Source of the DNA: JALYNX01 sp040902845
GTDB taxonomy: Bacteria > Actinomycetota > Acidimicrobiia > Spongiisociales > ZC4RG35
Direction of reading: 5' to 3'
DNA length: 64,000 bases
Assembly (NCBI GenBank): GCA_040902845.1
Contig: JBBDWM010000042.1
Coordinates: forward strand, 1-64,000
The position numbers and the translations under genes are program-made. A model generated the notes under the pieces. The model had not been told where the DNA came from, made no database searches, and saw only the letters and a program-made list of their open reading frames with translations. Positions 44,514 through 53,654 of the stretch are shown here, piece after piece (the stretch's first letter is position 1; the number at the start of each line of letters is the position of its first letter).

Positions 44514-45949
44514 CCGATGTGCCCAATGAGGCTGACATCTCACCACTCGAGGGCCCCGGTGAGGCCTGCGGAGTCATCGCTGCGTACACCCCCAAGGAAC
44601 GCGCGTCCAACCTCATCTACTTCGGTCTCTTCGCTCTCCAACACCGCGGACAGGAATCGGCAGGGATCGCGACCTCGGACGGCGAGACCGTCACCGTGTT
44701 CAAGGACCTCGGCCTGGTCGCACAGGTCTTCGACGAACCGACCCTGGCCGTTCTCGACGGTCACGTAGGGATCGGGCACACCCGGTACTCGACCACAGGC
44801 TCCAACAATTGGGCCAATGCCCAACCGGTACATCGTCAGGTCGGCAACACCAGCCTGGCGCTGGGTCACAACGGCAACCTGATCAACACCCGCCAACTCG
44901 CCGGGGAGCTGGGAATCTCAGGCGCCACCACGGATTCAGATCTGATGGCAGAGGGCATAGCGCGGGAACTGGACGACGAGCGCTCTGATTCTCGTGGGTT
45001 GGAGCTGGCGATCATGAAGGTGGCACCCACCTGGAAGGGTGCGTTCTCCTTGGTGATCATGGACCAGGGAAGAGTGGTCGGTCTCCGCGATCCCAATGGA
45101 TTCCGTCCCCTCTGTCTTGGTTCTCTTCCCGGCGGGGGCTGGGTGCTCGCATCCGAAACCGCGGCCCTCGACCTCATCGGCTCGCGGTTCGTCCGTGAGG
45201 TGGCGGCAGGGGAAATGGTGGTCATCGATGCCGGAGGGGTCCACAGCTACTACCCGTTCGGTCAGGTGACACCCGGTCTCTGCCTCTTCGAGTTCGTGTA
45301 CTTCGCCCGACCGGACAGCCAGATGTATGGGCGAAGCATCCATGGGGCGCGTCATCAGATGGGCCAGGTCCTCGCCGCAGAGCACCCGGCGGATGGAGAC
45401 GTGGTGGTTCCCGTGCCCGAATCGGGAATTCCGGCTGCTCAGGGGTTTGCCGCCGCAAGCGGCATCCCCTACACCGACGGGTTGGTCAAAAACCGCTATA
45501 TCGGGCGCACGTTTATCGAGCCCTCGCAGACAATCAGGGACCGCGGGATACGGCTCAAACTCAACCCGATCGTGGAGAACCTGAACGGGAAGCGGGTGAT
45601 CTTGGTCGATGACTCGATCGTTAGGGGCTCGACCACCCGCAAGCTGGTGCAGTTGGTTCGGGAAGCCGGAGCGGTCGAAGTCCATCTGCGGGTCTCCTCA
45701 CCTCCCTACCGCTGGCCATGCTTCTACGGGATGGACACTTCCGATCGGTCGACGTTGATTGCCTCCCATATGGATGTCGAGGAGATCCGTGAGCATCTGG
45801 GTGCAGACTCGCTCGGCTATCTCTCGTTGGAAGGCCTGCTCGGCGCAACCGGTGTCGCCGACGCCGGGTTCTGCACCGCCTGTCTGTCCGGGGAATATCC
45901 CACCGACATCCCCGAGGTGACAGACAAGTTCCAGCTCGAGCGTTCCTGA
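44510..45949 (+). CDS. purF: amidophosphoribosyltransferase
   Basis: The 479-residue enzyme makes phosphoribosylamine from PRPP and glutamine, the committed step. Residues 1-19 are a propeptide, and Cys20 in E-A-C-G-V-I-A-A-Y is the glutaminase nucleophile. The PRPP loop is V-I-L-V-D-D-S-I-V-R-G-S-T. Cysteines in L-C-L-F-E-F-V-Y-F-A, W-P-C-F-Y-G and F-C-T-A-C-L mark the Fe-S-containing Bacillus-type form. Followed 2 nt later by purM. Confidence 0.96.
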   Translation: MTDVPNEADISPLEGPGEACGVIAAYTPKERASNLIYFGLFALQHRGQESAGIATSDGETVTVFKDLGLVAQVFDEPTLAVLDGHVGIGHTRYSTTGSNNWANAQPVHRQVGNTSLALGHNGNLINTRQLAGELGISGATTDSDLMAEGIARELDDERSDSRGLELAIMKVAPTWKGAFSLVIMDQGRVVGLRDPNGFRPLCLGSLPGGGWVLASETAALDLIGSRFVREVAAGEMVVIDAGGVHSYYPFGQVTPGLCLFEFVYFARPDSQMYGRSIHGARHQMGQVLAAEHPADGDVVVPVPESGIPAAQGFAAASGIPYTDGLVKNRYIGRTFIEPSQTIRDRGIRLKLNPIVENLNGKRVILVDDSIVRGSTTRKLVQLVREAGAVEVHLRVSSPPYRWPCFYGMDTSDRSTLIASHMDVEEIREHLGADSLGYLSLEGLLGATGVADAGFCTACLSGEYPTDIPEVTDKFQLERS

Positions 45950-45951
45950 AA

Positions 45952-46926
45952 ATGACCTCATATCGGGAGGCCGGGGTCGACCTCGACGGCGCCGACCGTC
46001 ATGTGGCCAATATCACATCGGTGGTCACCGCCACATGGGCGGCCAACGTGATCGGCGGGTTTGGTGGCTTCGCCGCAGGCGTCGAGATCCCCGGCGGGTA
46101 CCAGCGGCCTGTTCTGATGATGTCAGTCGACGGCGTCGGCACCAAGCTCGAGTTGGCAAGACTCTCCGGGCGCTGGGAGGGGGTGGGCATGGATGTGGTC
46201 GCCATGTGTGTCGACGACCTGGCGGCACTGGGGGCTAGACCTATCGGATTCGTTGATTACCTGGCTGTGGGCGCCCTCAACGAGGAGCGGGACCTGGCAA
46301 TCGTCGCTTCGATTGCCGCGGCTTGTCGCTTGGCCGGATGCCCTTTGCTCGGCGGAGAGACTGCCGAACACCCGGGTGTGATGGAGCCTGATGCTGTGGA
46401 CCTGGCCGGGGCGGTGATGGGTGTCGTCGAGCACGGAGAAGAGCTCGGTCCGAGTCGGGTTGCCGAGGGCGACCTGCTGGTTGGGCTCAAGTCACCCAAT
46501 CTGCGGTCCAACGGCTTCTCTCTCATCCGCTCCCTGTTCGCGGAGACTCTCGATGAGCACGTGGAAAGCTTTCTCGAGCCTTCGGTCATCTATTCGCCTG
46601 CGGTGCAGAGGGCGGTGGCCACCGGAGCCGTGCACTCCGCGGCCCACATCACGGGCGGGGGAATCGTCGGGAACGTCCCCAGGTCCCTGCCTGACCACCT
46701 GGGGGCGAGGATCGACACCACGGCATGGGCGACGCCGCAGGTGTTCACGTCGGTCGAGGCGATGGGCGTGTCTCGGGAGGACATGCTTCGGACATTCAAC
46801 ATGGGGATCGGGTTCTGTTTGGTGGTGGATCCCTCGGGTCTCGATGAGGTGCTCGAGGCCACGGCCGAGCACCAGCCAACTGTGATCGGGGCCGTGACCG
46901 CAGGCGAAGGCCTCGACATTCGATGA
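45952..46926 (+). CDS. purM: AIR synthetase
   Basis: The 324-residue enzyme closes FGAM to AIR using ATP. It has V-D-G-V-G-T-K-L-E-L-A near residue 60, A-M-C-V-D-D-L-A-A-L-G-A-R-P, G-C-P-L-L-G-G-E-T-A-E-H and the C-terminal T-G-G-G-I-V-G-N. ATG at 45952, 2 nt after purF, and its stop overlaps the thioesterase gene. Confidence 0.96.
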   Translation: MTSYREAGVDLDGADRHVANITSVVTATWAANVIGGFGGFAAGVEIPGGYQRPVLMMSVDGVGTKLELARLSGRWEGVGMDVVAMCVDDLAALGARPIGFVDYLAVGALNEERDLAIVASIAAACRLAGCPLLGGETAEHPGVMEPDAVDLAGAVMGVVEHGEELGPSRVAEGDLLVGLKSPNLRSNGFSLIRSLFAETLDEHVESFLEPSVIYSPAVQRAVATGAVHSAAHITGGGIVGNVPRSLPDHLGARIDTTAWATPQVFTSVEAMGVSREDMLRTFNMGIGFCLVVDPSGLDEVLEATAEHQPTVIGAVTAGEGLDIR

Positions 46927-47720
46927 CCTTCGACTCCGCAACGGCCGTTGAGCGCGCCGATGACACGACTTGGACCGGGTCGATCCAGCCTGGTTGGGAC
47001 ATATTCGAGAACGCCAACGGGGGCTACATGATGGCGATCGCCGCTCGGGCCATGTCGGGGGCGGCCGATGGAAGGCTCCCGGTGAGCGTGACCGCCCATT
47101 TCACCCGTCCCGGAAAGCCGGGGCGGGTGTCGATCACAACGGAGATCGTGCGAGCCGGCCGCACCTTCTCCACGGTGCGGGCCAACCTCAGCTCGGAAGC
47201 AGGCGTGGTGCTGGCGATGCTCGGGACGTTTGCGGAAGCCGACCGCTCCCCCGGCGACACCCTTCTCGTTGACGCAGAGATCCCCGAAGTTCCACCGCCG
47301 GATGAGTGCATCCCTGCCCTGCCTGCGGTCGACGGACCGCTTCCGCCGCCGCTGATGAGCAAGGTCGAGGAGCGGATACACCCAGATGACGCCGGGACCC
47401 TGCTCGGCAAGCCCACCGGCCGGCCCCGGATGCGAGGGTGGTTGCGTCTCCGCGACGGGGAGCGGATGACCCCGTTCACTCTTCTACTGGCGGCAGATGC
47501 GTTCTCCCCTGCCATCTTCAACACCACCCTCCCCCTGGCCTGGACCCCGACCTTGGAGATGACCACCCAGATTCGGGCCACTGAGGTGGAGGGTTGGCTC
47601 CGCTGTCAATTCACGACCCGGTTCATAACCGGCGGTTTCTTAGAGGAAGATGGCGAAGTTTGGGACGAAGAGGGTCGACTCGTCGCCCAGTCCCGCCAGA
47701 TCGCTCTGATTCCGCGCTAA
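46923..47720 (+). CDS. TesB-like acyl-CoA thioesterase family protein
   Basis: The 265-residue protein has a double-hotdog pattern: an N-terminal half with N-A-N-G-G-Y-M-M-A-I-A-A-R-A and V-T-A-H-F-T-R-P, and a C-terminal half with W-T-P-T-L-E-M-T-T-Q-I-R-A and D-E-E-G-R-L-V-A-Q-S-R-Q. Such proteins hydrolyse acyl-CoA, with substrates unknown. The ATG overlaps the purM stop by 4 nt, so it is probably on the purF-purM transcript. Confidence 0.82.
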   Translation: MTFDSATAVERADDTTWTGSIQPGWDIFENANGGYMMAIAARAMSGAADGRLPVSVTAHFTRPGKPGRVSITTEIVRAGRTFSTVRANLSSEAGVVLAMLGTFAEADRSPGDTLLVDAEIPEVPPPDECIPALPAVDGPLPPPLMSKVEERIHPDDAGTLLGKPTGRPRMRGWLRLRDGERMTPFTLLLAADAFSPAIFNTTLPLAWTPTLEMTTQIRATEVEGWLRCQFTTRFITGGFLEEDGEVWDEEGRLVAQSRQIALIPR

Positions 47721-47727
47721 GGCCCCC

Positions 47728-47777
47728 CTAATTGGGTTGGAGAGGTGTCATATACGGACCTCTGGGTCCCAATTACG
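47728..47777. repeat. palindromic element family 2, copy 3
   Basis: TAATTGGG/CCCAATT surround an inner stem GAGGT/ACCTC and the loop GTCATATACGG. Compared with copy 2, two stem pairs have changed with pairing kept. The adenine deaminase stop codon lies in its loop, so its last 8 codons come from the element. Confidence 0.88.
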
Positions 47778-48779
47778 GAACACCTGCTCCAATTCGGCCA
47801 GCAGCCCCGCTTTCCGCTCGGTGTCCAAGAACGAGGCCTGAATCGAGTTGCGGGCCAGGGCGACGAGCTGAGGAGCGCCGAAACCCAAGCCCTCGGCCAG
47901 TGCCTGGTAGTTGTCACCCACATAACCCCCGAAATACGCAGGGTCGTCTGAGTTCACCGTCACCGTGATCCCGGCCTCGATCAGCCGGGGAAGGGGATGA
48001 TCCTCGATTCGATCCACGACTTTCAAGGCTATGTTCGACATAGGGCAAACCGTGAGGGGAATCCCCTCGCGACCGAGGCGGCCCACCACCTCGGGGTCCT
48101 CGAGACAACGGACCCCATGGTCGATCCTTTCGGCACCAAGCACATCCAACGCCGCCGTTATGTACTCCGGCGGCCCCTCTTCACCTGCATGGGCCACAGC
48201 CCGCAACCCGAGGTCTCGCGCCCTCGCGTAGACATCCTCGAACATCTCCGGTGGCCTGCCTTGCTCGGATGAATCGAGACCGATTGCGATTACCGCCTCG
48301 AGGTGTGGCTCCGCATCCCGAAGGGTGGCGACGGCGTCCTCACCCGACAGGTGACGGAGGAAGCACATGATCAGATCAGCGGTGATCCCACTTCCATGGG
48401 CATCGGCGATGGCGGATCGGAAACCCTCCATGAACACCGAGAACCCCACACCACGGTGGGTGTGGGTCTGGGGATCGAAGAAGATCTCGGCGTGACGCAC
48501 ACCATCTGCGGCGGCCCGGCGCAGATAGGCGGACATCAGATCGTAGAAGTCGGCCGGGGTCTGGAGGACTGCCGCCCCCCGGTAGTAGATGTCGAGAAAC
48601 GACTGCAGGTCGGTGAATCGATAGGCCGCATGCACCGCGTCGACATTCTCGAAGGGAAGTTCGTGGCTGTTGCGCACTGCCAGTTCGAGTAGCAGCTCCG
48701 GTTCCAACGTCCCTTCGATATGAACGTGAAGCTCGGCCTTGGGCAGCTCGTCTATGAGCCGTCGCAAGCCCATCTCCAT
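47748..48779 (-). CDS. adenine deaminase (adenosine-deaminase-like family)
   Basis: The 343-residue TIM-barrel hydrolase has H-V-H-I-E-G-T-L-E-P-E (His18, His20), A-E-I-F-F-D-P-Q-T-H-T, L-D-S-S-E-Q-G, A-H-A-G-E-E-G-P-P-E-Y-I and N-S-D-D-P-A-Y-F-G-G-Y. These features, especially L-D-S-S-E and P-A-Y-F-G-G-Y, mark the adenine deaminase branch rather than adenosine deaminase. It converts adenine to hypoxanthine, feeding the adjacent xanthine dehydrogenase. The ATG overlaps the xdhA stop by 1 nt, so it ends the xanthine operon. Confidence 0.88.
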   Translation of the reverse strand: MEMGLRRLIDELPKAELHVHIEGTLEPELLLELAVRNSHELPFENVDAVHAAYRFTDLQSFLDIYYRGAAVLQTPADFYDLMSAYLRRAAADGVRHAEIFFDPQTHTHRGVGFSVFMEGFRSAIADAHGSGITADLIMCFLRHLSGEDAVATLRDAEPHLEAVIAIGLDSSEQGRPPEMFEDVYARARDLGLRAVAHAGEEGPPEYITAALDVLGAERIDHGVRCLEDPEVVGRLGREGIPLTVCPMSNIALKVVDRIEDHPLPRLIEAGITVTVNSDDPAYFGGYVGDNYQALAEGLGFGAPQLVALARNSIQASFLDTERKAGLLAELEQVFRNWDPEVRI

Positions 48780-50998
48780 TACCTGTCTCCCATCGAGATG
48801 TCCTGGGGGCGGATTGGGACCCGGTTCAACTGTCGGCCAGTCGCGATGCGTATGGCGGCGGCGACCGCAGCGGTGGAAGAGATGGTCGGTGGTTCGCCAA
48901 CGCCTTTGGCCCCGAACGGGCCCCAGGATCCGTCCTCTTCGATCAACACCGCCTCGACGTCGGGCGCATCGAGGATCGTGGGCAGCAGGTAGTCGGTAAA
49001 GTTCGGGTTGCGAATGACACCGTTCTCCATCACCAGCTCCTCCATGATCGCCAGGCCTACCCCCTGCATGATTCCTCCCTCGATCTGACCCCTGATCGAG
49101 CCCGGATTCAAGGCCCTGCCCACATCCTGAACGGTGTCAACCCGGACCACCTTGACCATCCCGAGTTCGGGGTCGACATCCACCACAGCCCGGTGACCGG
49201 CCACGGCGAAGTCGGCGTGGACCGCACCCTGACCGTCGGCGTTGGGGGCTTCGGTTGGTGGGTGACGAAAGGTAACGGTCTCCTCCCACGCCTCCCGTGT
49301 CAACTCCTCCATCGGCACGACCAATGCTCCGGAACGCCACACTCCTTCGTCGGTCAGGTCGTCGCCGTGATGGTGTCCGAGAATCCGCTCCCGAAGCCTG
49401 GTCGACGCCTCCAGGGTGGCGCCACCCGAGACCTGGGTCTGACGCGAGGCGGAGGTCGATCCCGCGGAATCGATTCTCGAGGTGTCGACGTGACGCACCT
49501 CCGCCTTGGAGACGCCAAGGCCGGCCCGGGCGATCTGCGCGAGGACCGTCACCAGACCCTGCCCGACCTCGATCGCCGCCGTTTCCACGATCGCCCCCTC
49601 GGAGGTGAGCCGAACCCGGGCCTGGGCATAGTCATCGAATCCTTCTGCAAACCCGAGGTTCTTGATACCGAGGGCATAACCAACGCCCCTGACGACATCC
49701 CTGAGCTCCGAAGTCAGACCGCTGCCACCGGGGAGGACCGACTGATCGCCGTCGGAAAGCGGCATCGCGCGCAAGGTCTCGATCACTTCAGCCGTGGGGA
49801 GTGGTGTGGTGATCAACTGGCCGGTCGTGGGCATGACATCGCCGGTCGCCAGGACGTTCCGTCTCCGCAACTCGAGCGGATCCATGTCCAAGGCCTCGGC
49901 GAGACGATCCATCTGGGCCTCATAGGCGAAGCAGACCTGAACCGCTCCGAATCCCCTCATCGCCCCGCATGGCGGGTTGTTGGTCCGGGTCCCCACACCA
50001 TCCACCGACACCGAGTCGCAGCGGTAGGGACCGACCACGAAATAGCAGGCGTTGGCCAGGACTGCGGCCGTGGTCGAGGCATAGGCACCGCCGTCGATGA
50101 CGACCCGAGCCTCGACACGGAGCAGTCGTCCCTCGGCGTCCGCCGTGTGCCGGTACCACATGCGTGCGGGGTGGCGATGGACATGGCCGGCGAACGATTC
50201 GGAACGCCGATAGACCATCTTCACCGGGCGGCGGGTGTGCAGCGCCAACATGCAGAGATGGATGTGCAGGTTGACGTCCTCCCGGGCGCCGAAAGCCCCG
50301 CCGATCCCGGTCGGGTGTGATCGCACTGCCTCGGGGGGCAAACCTAGGCTGGCGACGATTTGCTCATGGTCGACGTGGACGAACTGACTGGTGGCGTAGA
50401 GGTCGATGCCACCCTGACCGTCGGGGATGGCGAGACCGGCCTCGGGGCCCAATGGCGCCTGGTCCTGCATCCCCACCTCGTAATAGCCCTCGACCACAAC
50501 CGGGCCGGACACATCCTGATCGCCACGACGGATTCGCATCCGGCGGAACACCTCGTCGCGTAGATCGGCCTCCTCGGGATCGGTGAGCGGCACTTGCTCC
50601 CGATACACGACCTTCACGGCCGCCGCCGCAAGACGCGCCGTGTCGGGGTCCTCGGCGGCCACGATGGCGACCGGCTCGCCCCAGAAGCTCACCTTGTCAC
50701 CGGCGAGAACGGGTTGATCGGGATGCTCTAACCCGAACGATGGCCGGCCCGGGACATCCGAGGCTGTCAGAACCGCATGGACCCCACCGATCGAGAGTGC
50801 AGGGCCGATGTCGATCGATTCGATGGTGGCGCTGGCGTGGGGGCTTCGAACCGTCGCCCCCCAGAGCATCCCCTCGGACTCGAGATCCTGGGCATAGGCG
50901 AACTTCCCTTGAAGCTTGGCGATCCCATCGGGGCGGAAGGGGGACTCCCCAACCGTGCCCTCCACCTGAAACGCCCGACGATGAGTGCGTGTGGTCAT
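48779..50998 (-). CDS. xdhA: xanthine dehydrogenase molybdenum subunit
   Basis: The 739-residue large subunit has a D-G-I-A-K-L-Q-G-K-F start, Q-D-Q-A-P-L-G-P-E-A (substrate region), G-G-A-F-G-A-R-E and R-G-F-G-A-V-Q molybdopterin contacts, and the catalytic Glu in K-G-V-G-E-P-P. It hydroxylates hypoxanthine and xanthine to uric acid. Start ATG at 50998 overlaps the Fe-S subunit stop by 4 nt. Neighbours (deaminases on both sides) support xanthine rather than CO or nicotinate as substrate. Confidence 0.92.
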   Translation of the reverse strand: MTTRTHRRAFQVEGTVGESPFRPDGIAKLQGKFAYAQDLESEGMLWGATVRSPHASATIESIDIGPALSIGGVHAVLTASDVPGRPSFGLEHPDQPVLAGDKVSFWGEPVAIVAAEDPDTARLAAAAVKVVYREQVPLTDPEEADLRDEVFRRMRIRRGDQDVSGPVVVEGYYEVGMQDQAPLGPEAGLAIPDGQGGIDLYATSQFVHVDHEQIVASLGLPPEAVRSHPTGIGGAFGAREDVNLHIHLCMLALHTRRPVKMVYRRSESFAGHVHRHPARMWYRHTADAEGRLLRVEARVVIDGGAYASTTAAVLANACYFVVGPYRCDSVSVDGVGTRTNNPPCGAMRGFGAVQVCFAYEAQMDRLAEALDMDPLELRRRNVLATGDVMPTTGQLITTPLPTAEVIETLRAMPLSDGDQSVLPGGSGLTSELRDVVRGVGYALGIKNLGFAEGFDDYAQARVRLTSEGAIVETAAIEVGQGLVTVLAQIARAGLGVSKAEVRHVDTSRIDSAGSTSASRQTQVSGGATLEASTRLRERILGHHHGDDLTDEGVWRSGALVVPMEELTREAWEETVTFRHPPTEAPNADGQGAVHADFAVAGHRAVVDVDPELGMVKVVRVDTVQDVGRALNPGSIRGQIEGGIMQGVGLAIMEELVMENGVIRNPNFTDYLLPTILDAPDVEAVLIEEDGSWGPFGAKGVGEPPTISSTAAVAAAIRIATGRQLNRVPIRPQDISMGDR

Positions 50999-51465
50999 GT
51001 TCCGCTTCCCGCCGAGAGCTCTTGGAGGGCGCGCACGATCGCCCCGTAGCCGGTGCAACGGCAGATGTTCCCGGCGAGCGCCTCCTTGATCTCCTCACCG
51101 GTGGGGTGGGGAATACGCTCGAATAGATCCACTGCGGCAACGACTATGCCCGGGGTGCAGAACCCGCACTGGACCGCCCCGCCCTCGTGCATCGCGGTCT
51201 GCACCGGATGAATCTCATCGCCCGCTACGCCCTCGACCGTGACCACCACCAAGCCTTGGAGATCGCCAGCCATCACCAGGCAGGAACAGACCACGGCTCC
51301 ATCGAGCAAGATCGAGCACGACCCGCATTCCCCCTGCTCGCAACCACTCTTCGCCCCAAACAGACCGAGTTCGTCTCGTAACGCGTCGAGGGCGCTACCC
51401 GAGCTCATGACCCGCGCCGTCGCCGGGCTGCCATTGAGGGTGAACTCCACTATCAACGCAGACAC
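50995..51465 (-). CDS. xdhC: xanthine dehydrogenase 2Fe-2S subunit
   Basis: The 156-residue subunit carries two 2Fe-2S clusters: Cys42, 47, 50 and 62 (G-C-E-Q-G-E-C-G-S-C) and Cys100, 103, 135 and 137 (Q-C-G-F-C, I-C-R-C-T-G-Y). It passes electrons from the Mo site to FAD. It overlaps the FAD subunit by 13 nt and the Mo subunit by 4 nt. Confidence 0.95.
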   Translation of the reverse strand: MSALIVEFTLNGSPATARVMSSGSALDALRDELGLFGAKSGCEQGECGSCSILLDGAVVCSCLVMAGDLQGLVVVTVEGVAGDEIHPVQTAMHEGGAVQCGFCTPGIVVAAVDLFERIPHPTGEEIKEALAGNICRCTGYGAIVRALQELSAGSGT

Positions 51466-52250
51466 CGGTCGAGGAGGCGGCGGGCCAGGATCCCCGCGGC
51501 GTAGCGGCGGTATTCCTCGGTGGAACGGTGATCAGTGATCGGCCTCACCTCTTCCGAGACCAAGCGGGCGAACTCGACCATGTCGCTCTCCGAGGGTCGA
51601 TCGATGGAGCTGATCATCTCCTCGGCCTGTCGAGCGCGCATCGGGGTCGGAGCCACCGAGCCGAGAGCGACGGTTGTGACTCCTGTTTGGGCGCGGGTGA
51701 CCACACAGCAGACCGTGGCAATCACCATCGCGTTGCGAGTCCCGATCTTGCCGAAAGCCTGTCGCTCGGGCATGGCTTCGGGGAGACCGATGGCGGTAAT
51801 CAACTCCCCGGCAAGACGAGCGGTCTTCTTGACCCCGACGAAGTACTCGTGCCACGGAACCGATCTGACGCCGGCTGGTGACACGAGCTCGATCGACGCA
51901 TCGACCGCGGCGAGGAAGGGGAGGCCGTCCCCGGCGGGGCTAGCGGTGCCCACATTGCCACCCAGGGTTCCGGCATTTCTGATCTGGGGAGAACCAACGG
52001 TTCTGGCGGCCTGGGCTAGGGCTAGCGGGCCCCCTTGTTCCAGCCGGCTCCAGGTGACACCTGCTCCGATTCGGTTCGGTTCCCATTCGGCCAGTTCGCC
52101 AATTCGACGCAGGGCGACGACATTCTCGGGGCGGGCATGGCCGAAGTTGACCTCGACCATCAGATCGGTCCCCCCCGCCAGGGCTAGCGCGCCCTCCGCC
52201 ATTGCGGCCACCGCCTGGTCGACCGACGTCGGGTGCTGAACCTCCACCAC
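51453..52250 (-). CDS. xdhB: xanthine dehydrogenase FAD subunit
   Basis: The 265-residue protein has A-L-A-G-G-T-D-L-M-V-E (FAD phosphate loop), I-G-A-G-V-T-W-S and I-R-N-A-G-T-L-G-G-N-V-G-T-A-S-P, the FAD-binding signatures, then the CO_deh_flav_C-type tail. It completes the three-subunit enzyme. It starts 6 nt after the deaminase stop, so all five minus-strand genes (deaminase, FAD, Fe-S, Mo, adenine deaminase) form one operon. Confidence 0.93.
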   Translation of the reverse strand: MVEVQHPTSVDQAVAAMAEGALALAGGTDLMVEVNFGHARPENVVALRRIGELAEWEPNRIGAGVTWSRLEQGGPLALAQAARTVGSPQIRNAGTLGGNVGTASPAGDGLPFLAAVDASIELVSPAGVRSVPWHEYFVGVKKTARLAGELITAIGLPEAMPERQAFGKIGTRNAMVIATVCCVVTRAQTGVTTVALGSVAPTPMRARQAEEMISSIDRPSESDMVEFARLVSEEVRPITDHRSTEEYRRYAAGILARRLLDRCLR

Positions 52251-52256
52251 CAGAAA

Positions 52257-53615
52257 CTACCCGAGCAAGGCCCGGGCGAGATGGTTGTGCTCGGCGACGA
52301 GCCCTCCGATGTCGACCCCGACAAGTTGTCCGTCTTCGACGACCCGCCGCCCTCCAACCCAGGAATGGCCGACGCCGGCCGGGGAGCACATGACCACTGC
52401 GGCCACGGGATCATGGATGGCTCCGGCGAATTCGATCCGGTCGAAGTCGATGGCCACGAAATCGGCTGCCATCCCCGGCGCCAGCCGGCCGATGTCGTCC
52501 CGCCCCAGGACCTCAGCGCCACCCACCGTCGCCAACCTGAGAGCGGCCCGCGCTGTCATTTGCGACCCCACCCCGACACCCGGAGCGACCGCGAGACGGT
52601 TCAACAGCAGCGTTTGACGCACCTCGGCCAACATGTTCGACGAGTCGTTCGAAGCCGAGCCGTCGAGCCCCAAACCGACGCGCACCCCGGCGCCGAGGTA
52701 GCCGGCGACCGGGGCCAACCCCGAGGCCAGCCTCATGTTCGACGTAGGGCAATGGGCGACCCCGGTGCCGGCTGTGCCCATTCGTATGATCTCGTCGGGT
52801 GCGACATGGACCGCATGTGCGTACCAGACGTCGGGACCGGCCCATCCCAGATCCTCCATGTACCCGACGGGGCGGCGGGCGAAGCGATCGACGCAGAACT
52901 CTTCCTCATCGGCGGTTTCGGCAAGGTGGGTGTGCATCGTGACGCCCAGATCCCGAGCCAGGTCCGCAGTCTCCCTCATCAAATCGGTGGTCACCGAGAA
53001 CGGCGAGCAGGGGGCGAGGACGATGCGGGTCATCGCGCCTCTCTCGGGCTCGTGATGGGACGCGACGACCCGCTGACAATCCTCCAGGATACGTTGGGGG
53101 GTCTCGACGATCGAGTCCGGCGGTAGACCGCCGTCCGACTCTCCGAGACTCATCGACCCCCGGGAAACATGAAAACGGAGCCCGACCGGCTCGGCGCCCT
53201 CGATCTGATCGTCGACGCTCGACCCGTTGGGCCAGAGGTATTGATGATCGAAGGCGGTGGTGCATCCGCTGAGCGCCAACTCCGCCAGACCCACGGTGGT
53301 GGCGATCCGAACATGGTCCGGGGTCATCCGTGCCCAGATCGGATAGAGGGTTCGGAGCCATTGGAAGAGACCGGCGTCCTGCGCTCCGGGCACCACCCTG
53401 GTCAAGGTCTGATAGAGGTGGTGATGGGTGTTGACCAGGCCGGGGAGAACGACGTGCCCGGAGAGGTCCACGATCTCGTCTGCGCGGTCGGGCAGATCGG
53501 CAGTTCGGCCGACCGCATCTATCCACCCATCACGGACGAAGATGGCGCCGTCCTCGATCTCCGCTCCGTCCATCGTGACCAGGACACGAGCGTGGCGAAC
53601 CAGCAGTGTTCCCAT
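52257..53615 (-). CDS. guanine/8-oxoguanine deaminase-like amidohydrolase
   Basis: The 452-residue metal-dependent amidohydrolase has N-T-H-H-H-L-Y-Q-T (His64-66), H-T-H-L-A-E-T, A-H-A-V-H and G-L-G-L-D-G-S-A-S-N-D. The stretch S-R-G-S-M-S-L-G-E-S-D-G-G-L-P-P is typical of 8-oxoguanine deaminases of the TRZ/ATZ group. It would give urate directly from 8-oxoguanine, or xanthine from guanine. It leads the xanthine operon. ATG at 53615 has a TAGCGT box 7 nt upstream and may be leaderless. Confidence 0.87.
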   Translation of the reverse strand: MGTLLVRHARVLVTMDGAEIEDGAIFVRDGWIDAVGRTADLPDRADEIVDLSGHVVLPGLVNTHHHLYQTLTRVVPGAQDAGLFQWLRTLYPIWARMTPDHVRIATTVGLAELALSGCTTAFDHQYLWPNGSSVDDQIEGAEPVGLRFHVSRGSMSLGESDGGLPPDSIVETPQRILEDCQRVVASHHEPERGAMTRIVLAPCSPFSVTTDLMRETADLARDLGVTMHTHLAETADEEEFCVDRFARRPVGYMEDLGWAGPDVWYAHAVHVAPDEIIRMGTAGTGVAHCPTSNMRLASGLAPVAGYLGAGVRVGLGLDGSASNDSSNMLAEVRQTLLLNRLAVAPGVGVGSQMTARAALRLATVGGAEVLGRDDIGRLAPGMAADFVAIDFDRIEFAGAIHDPVAAVVMCSPAGVGHSWVGGRRVVEDGQLVGVDIGGLVAEHNHLARALLG

Positions 53616-53622
53616 CCTCACC

Positions 53623-53628
53623 ACGCTA
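53623..53628 (-). promoter_or_regulatory. -10 box of the deaminase/xanthine operon
   Basis: TAGCGT on the minus strand (TAnnnT type) lies 7 nt before the A of the ATG at 53615, placing the start site on the start codon. The divergent gene begins only 39 bp away, leaving little room for a longer leader. No clear -35 is visible. Confidence 0.4.
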
Positions 53629-53654
53629 CCGGCGGCCATAGAGTCGCCAACACC

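Noticed and set aside
49193..50320. 375-codon plus-strand frame inside the xanthine dehydrogenase gene
   Set aside because: Antisense shadow of a well-supported xdhA; Gly/His/Asp-rich low-information translation.
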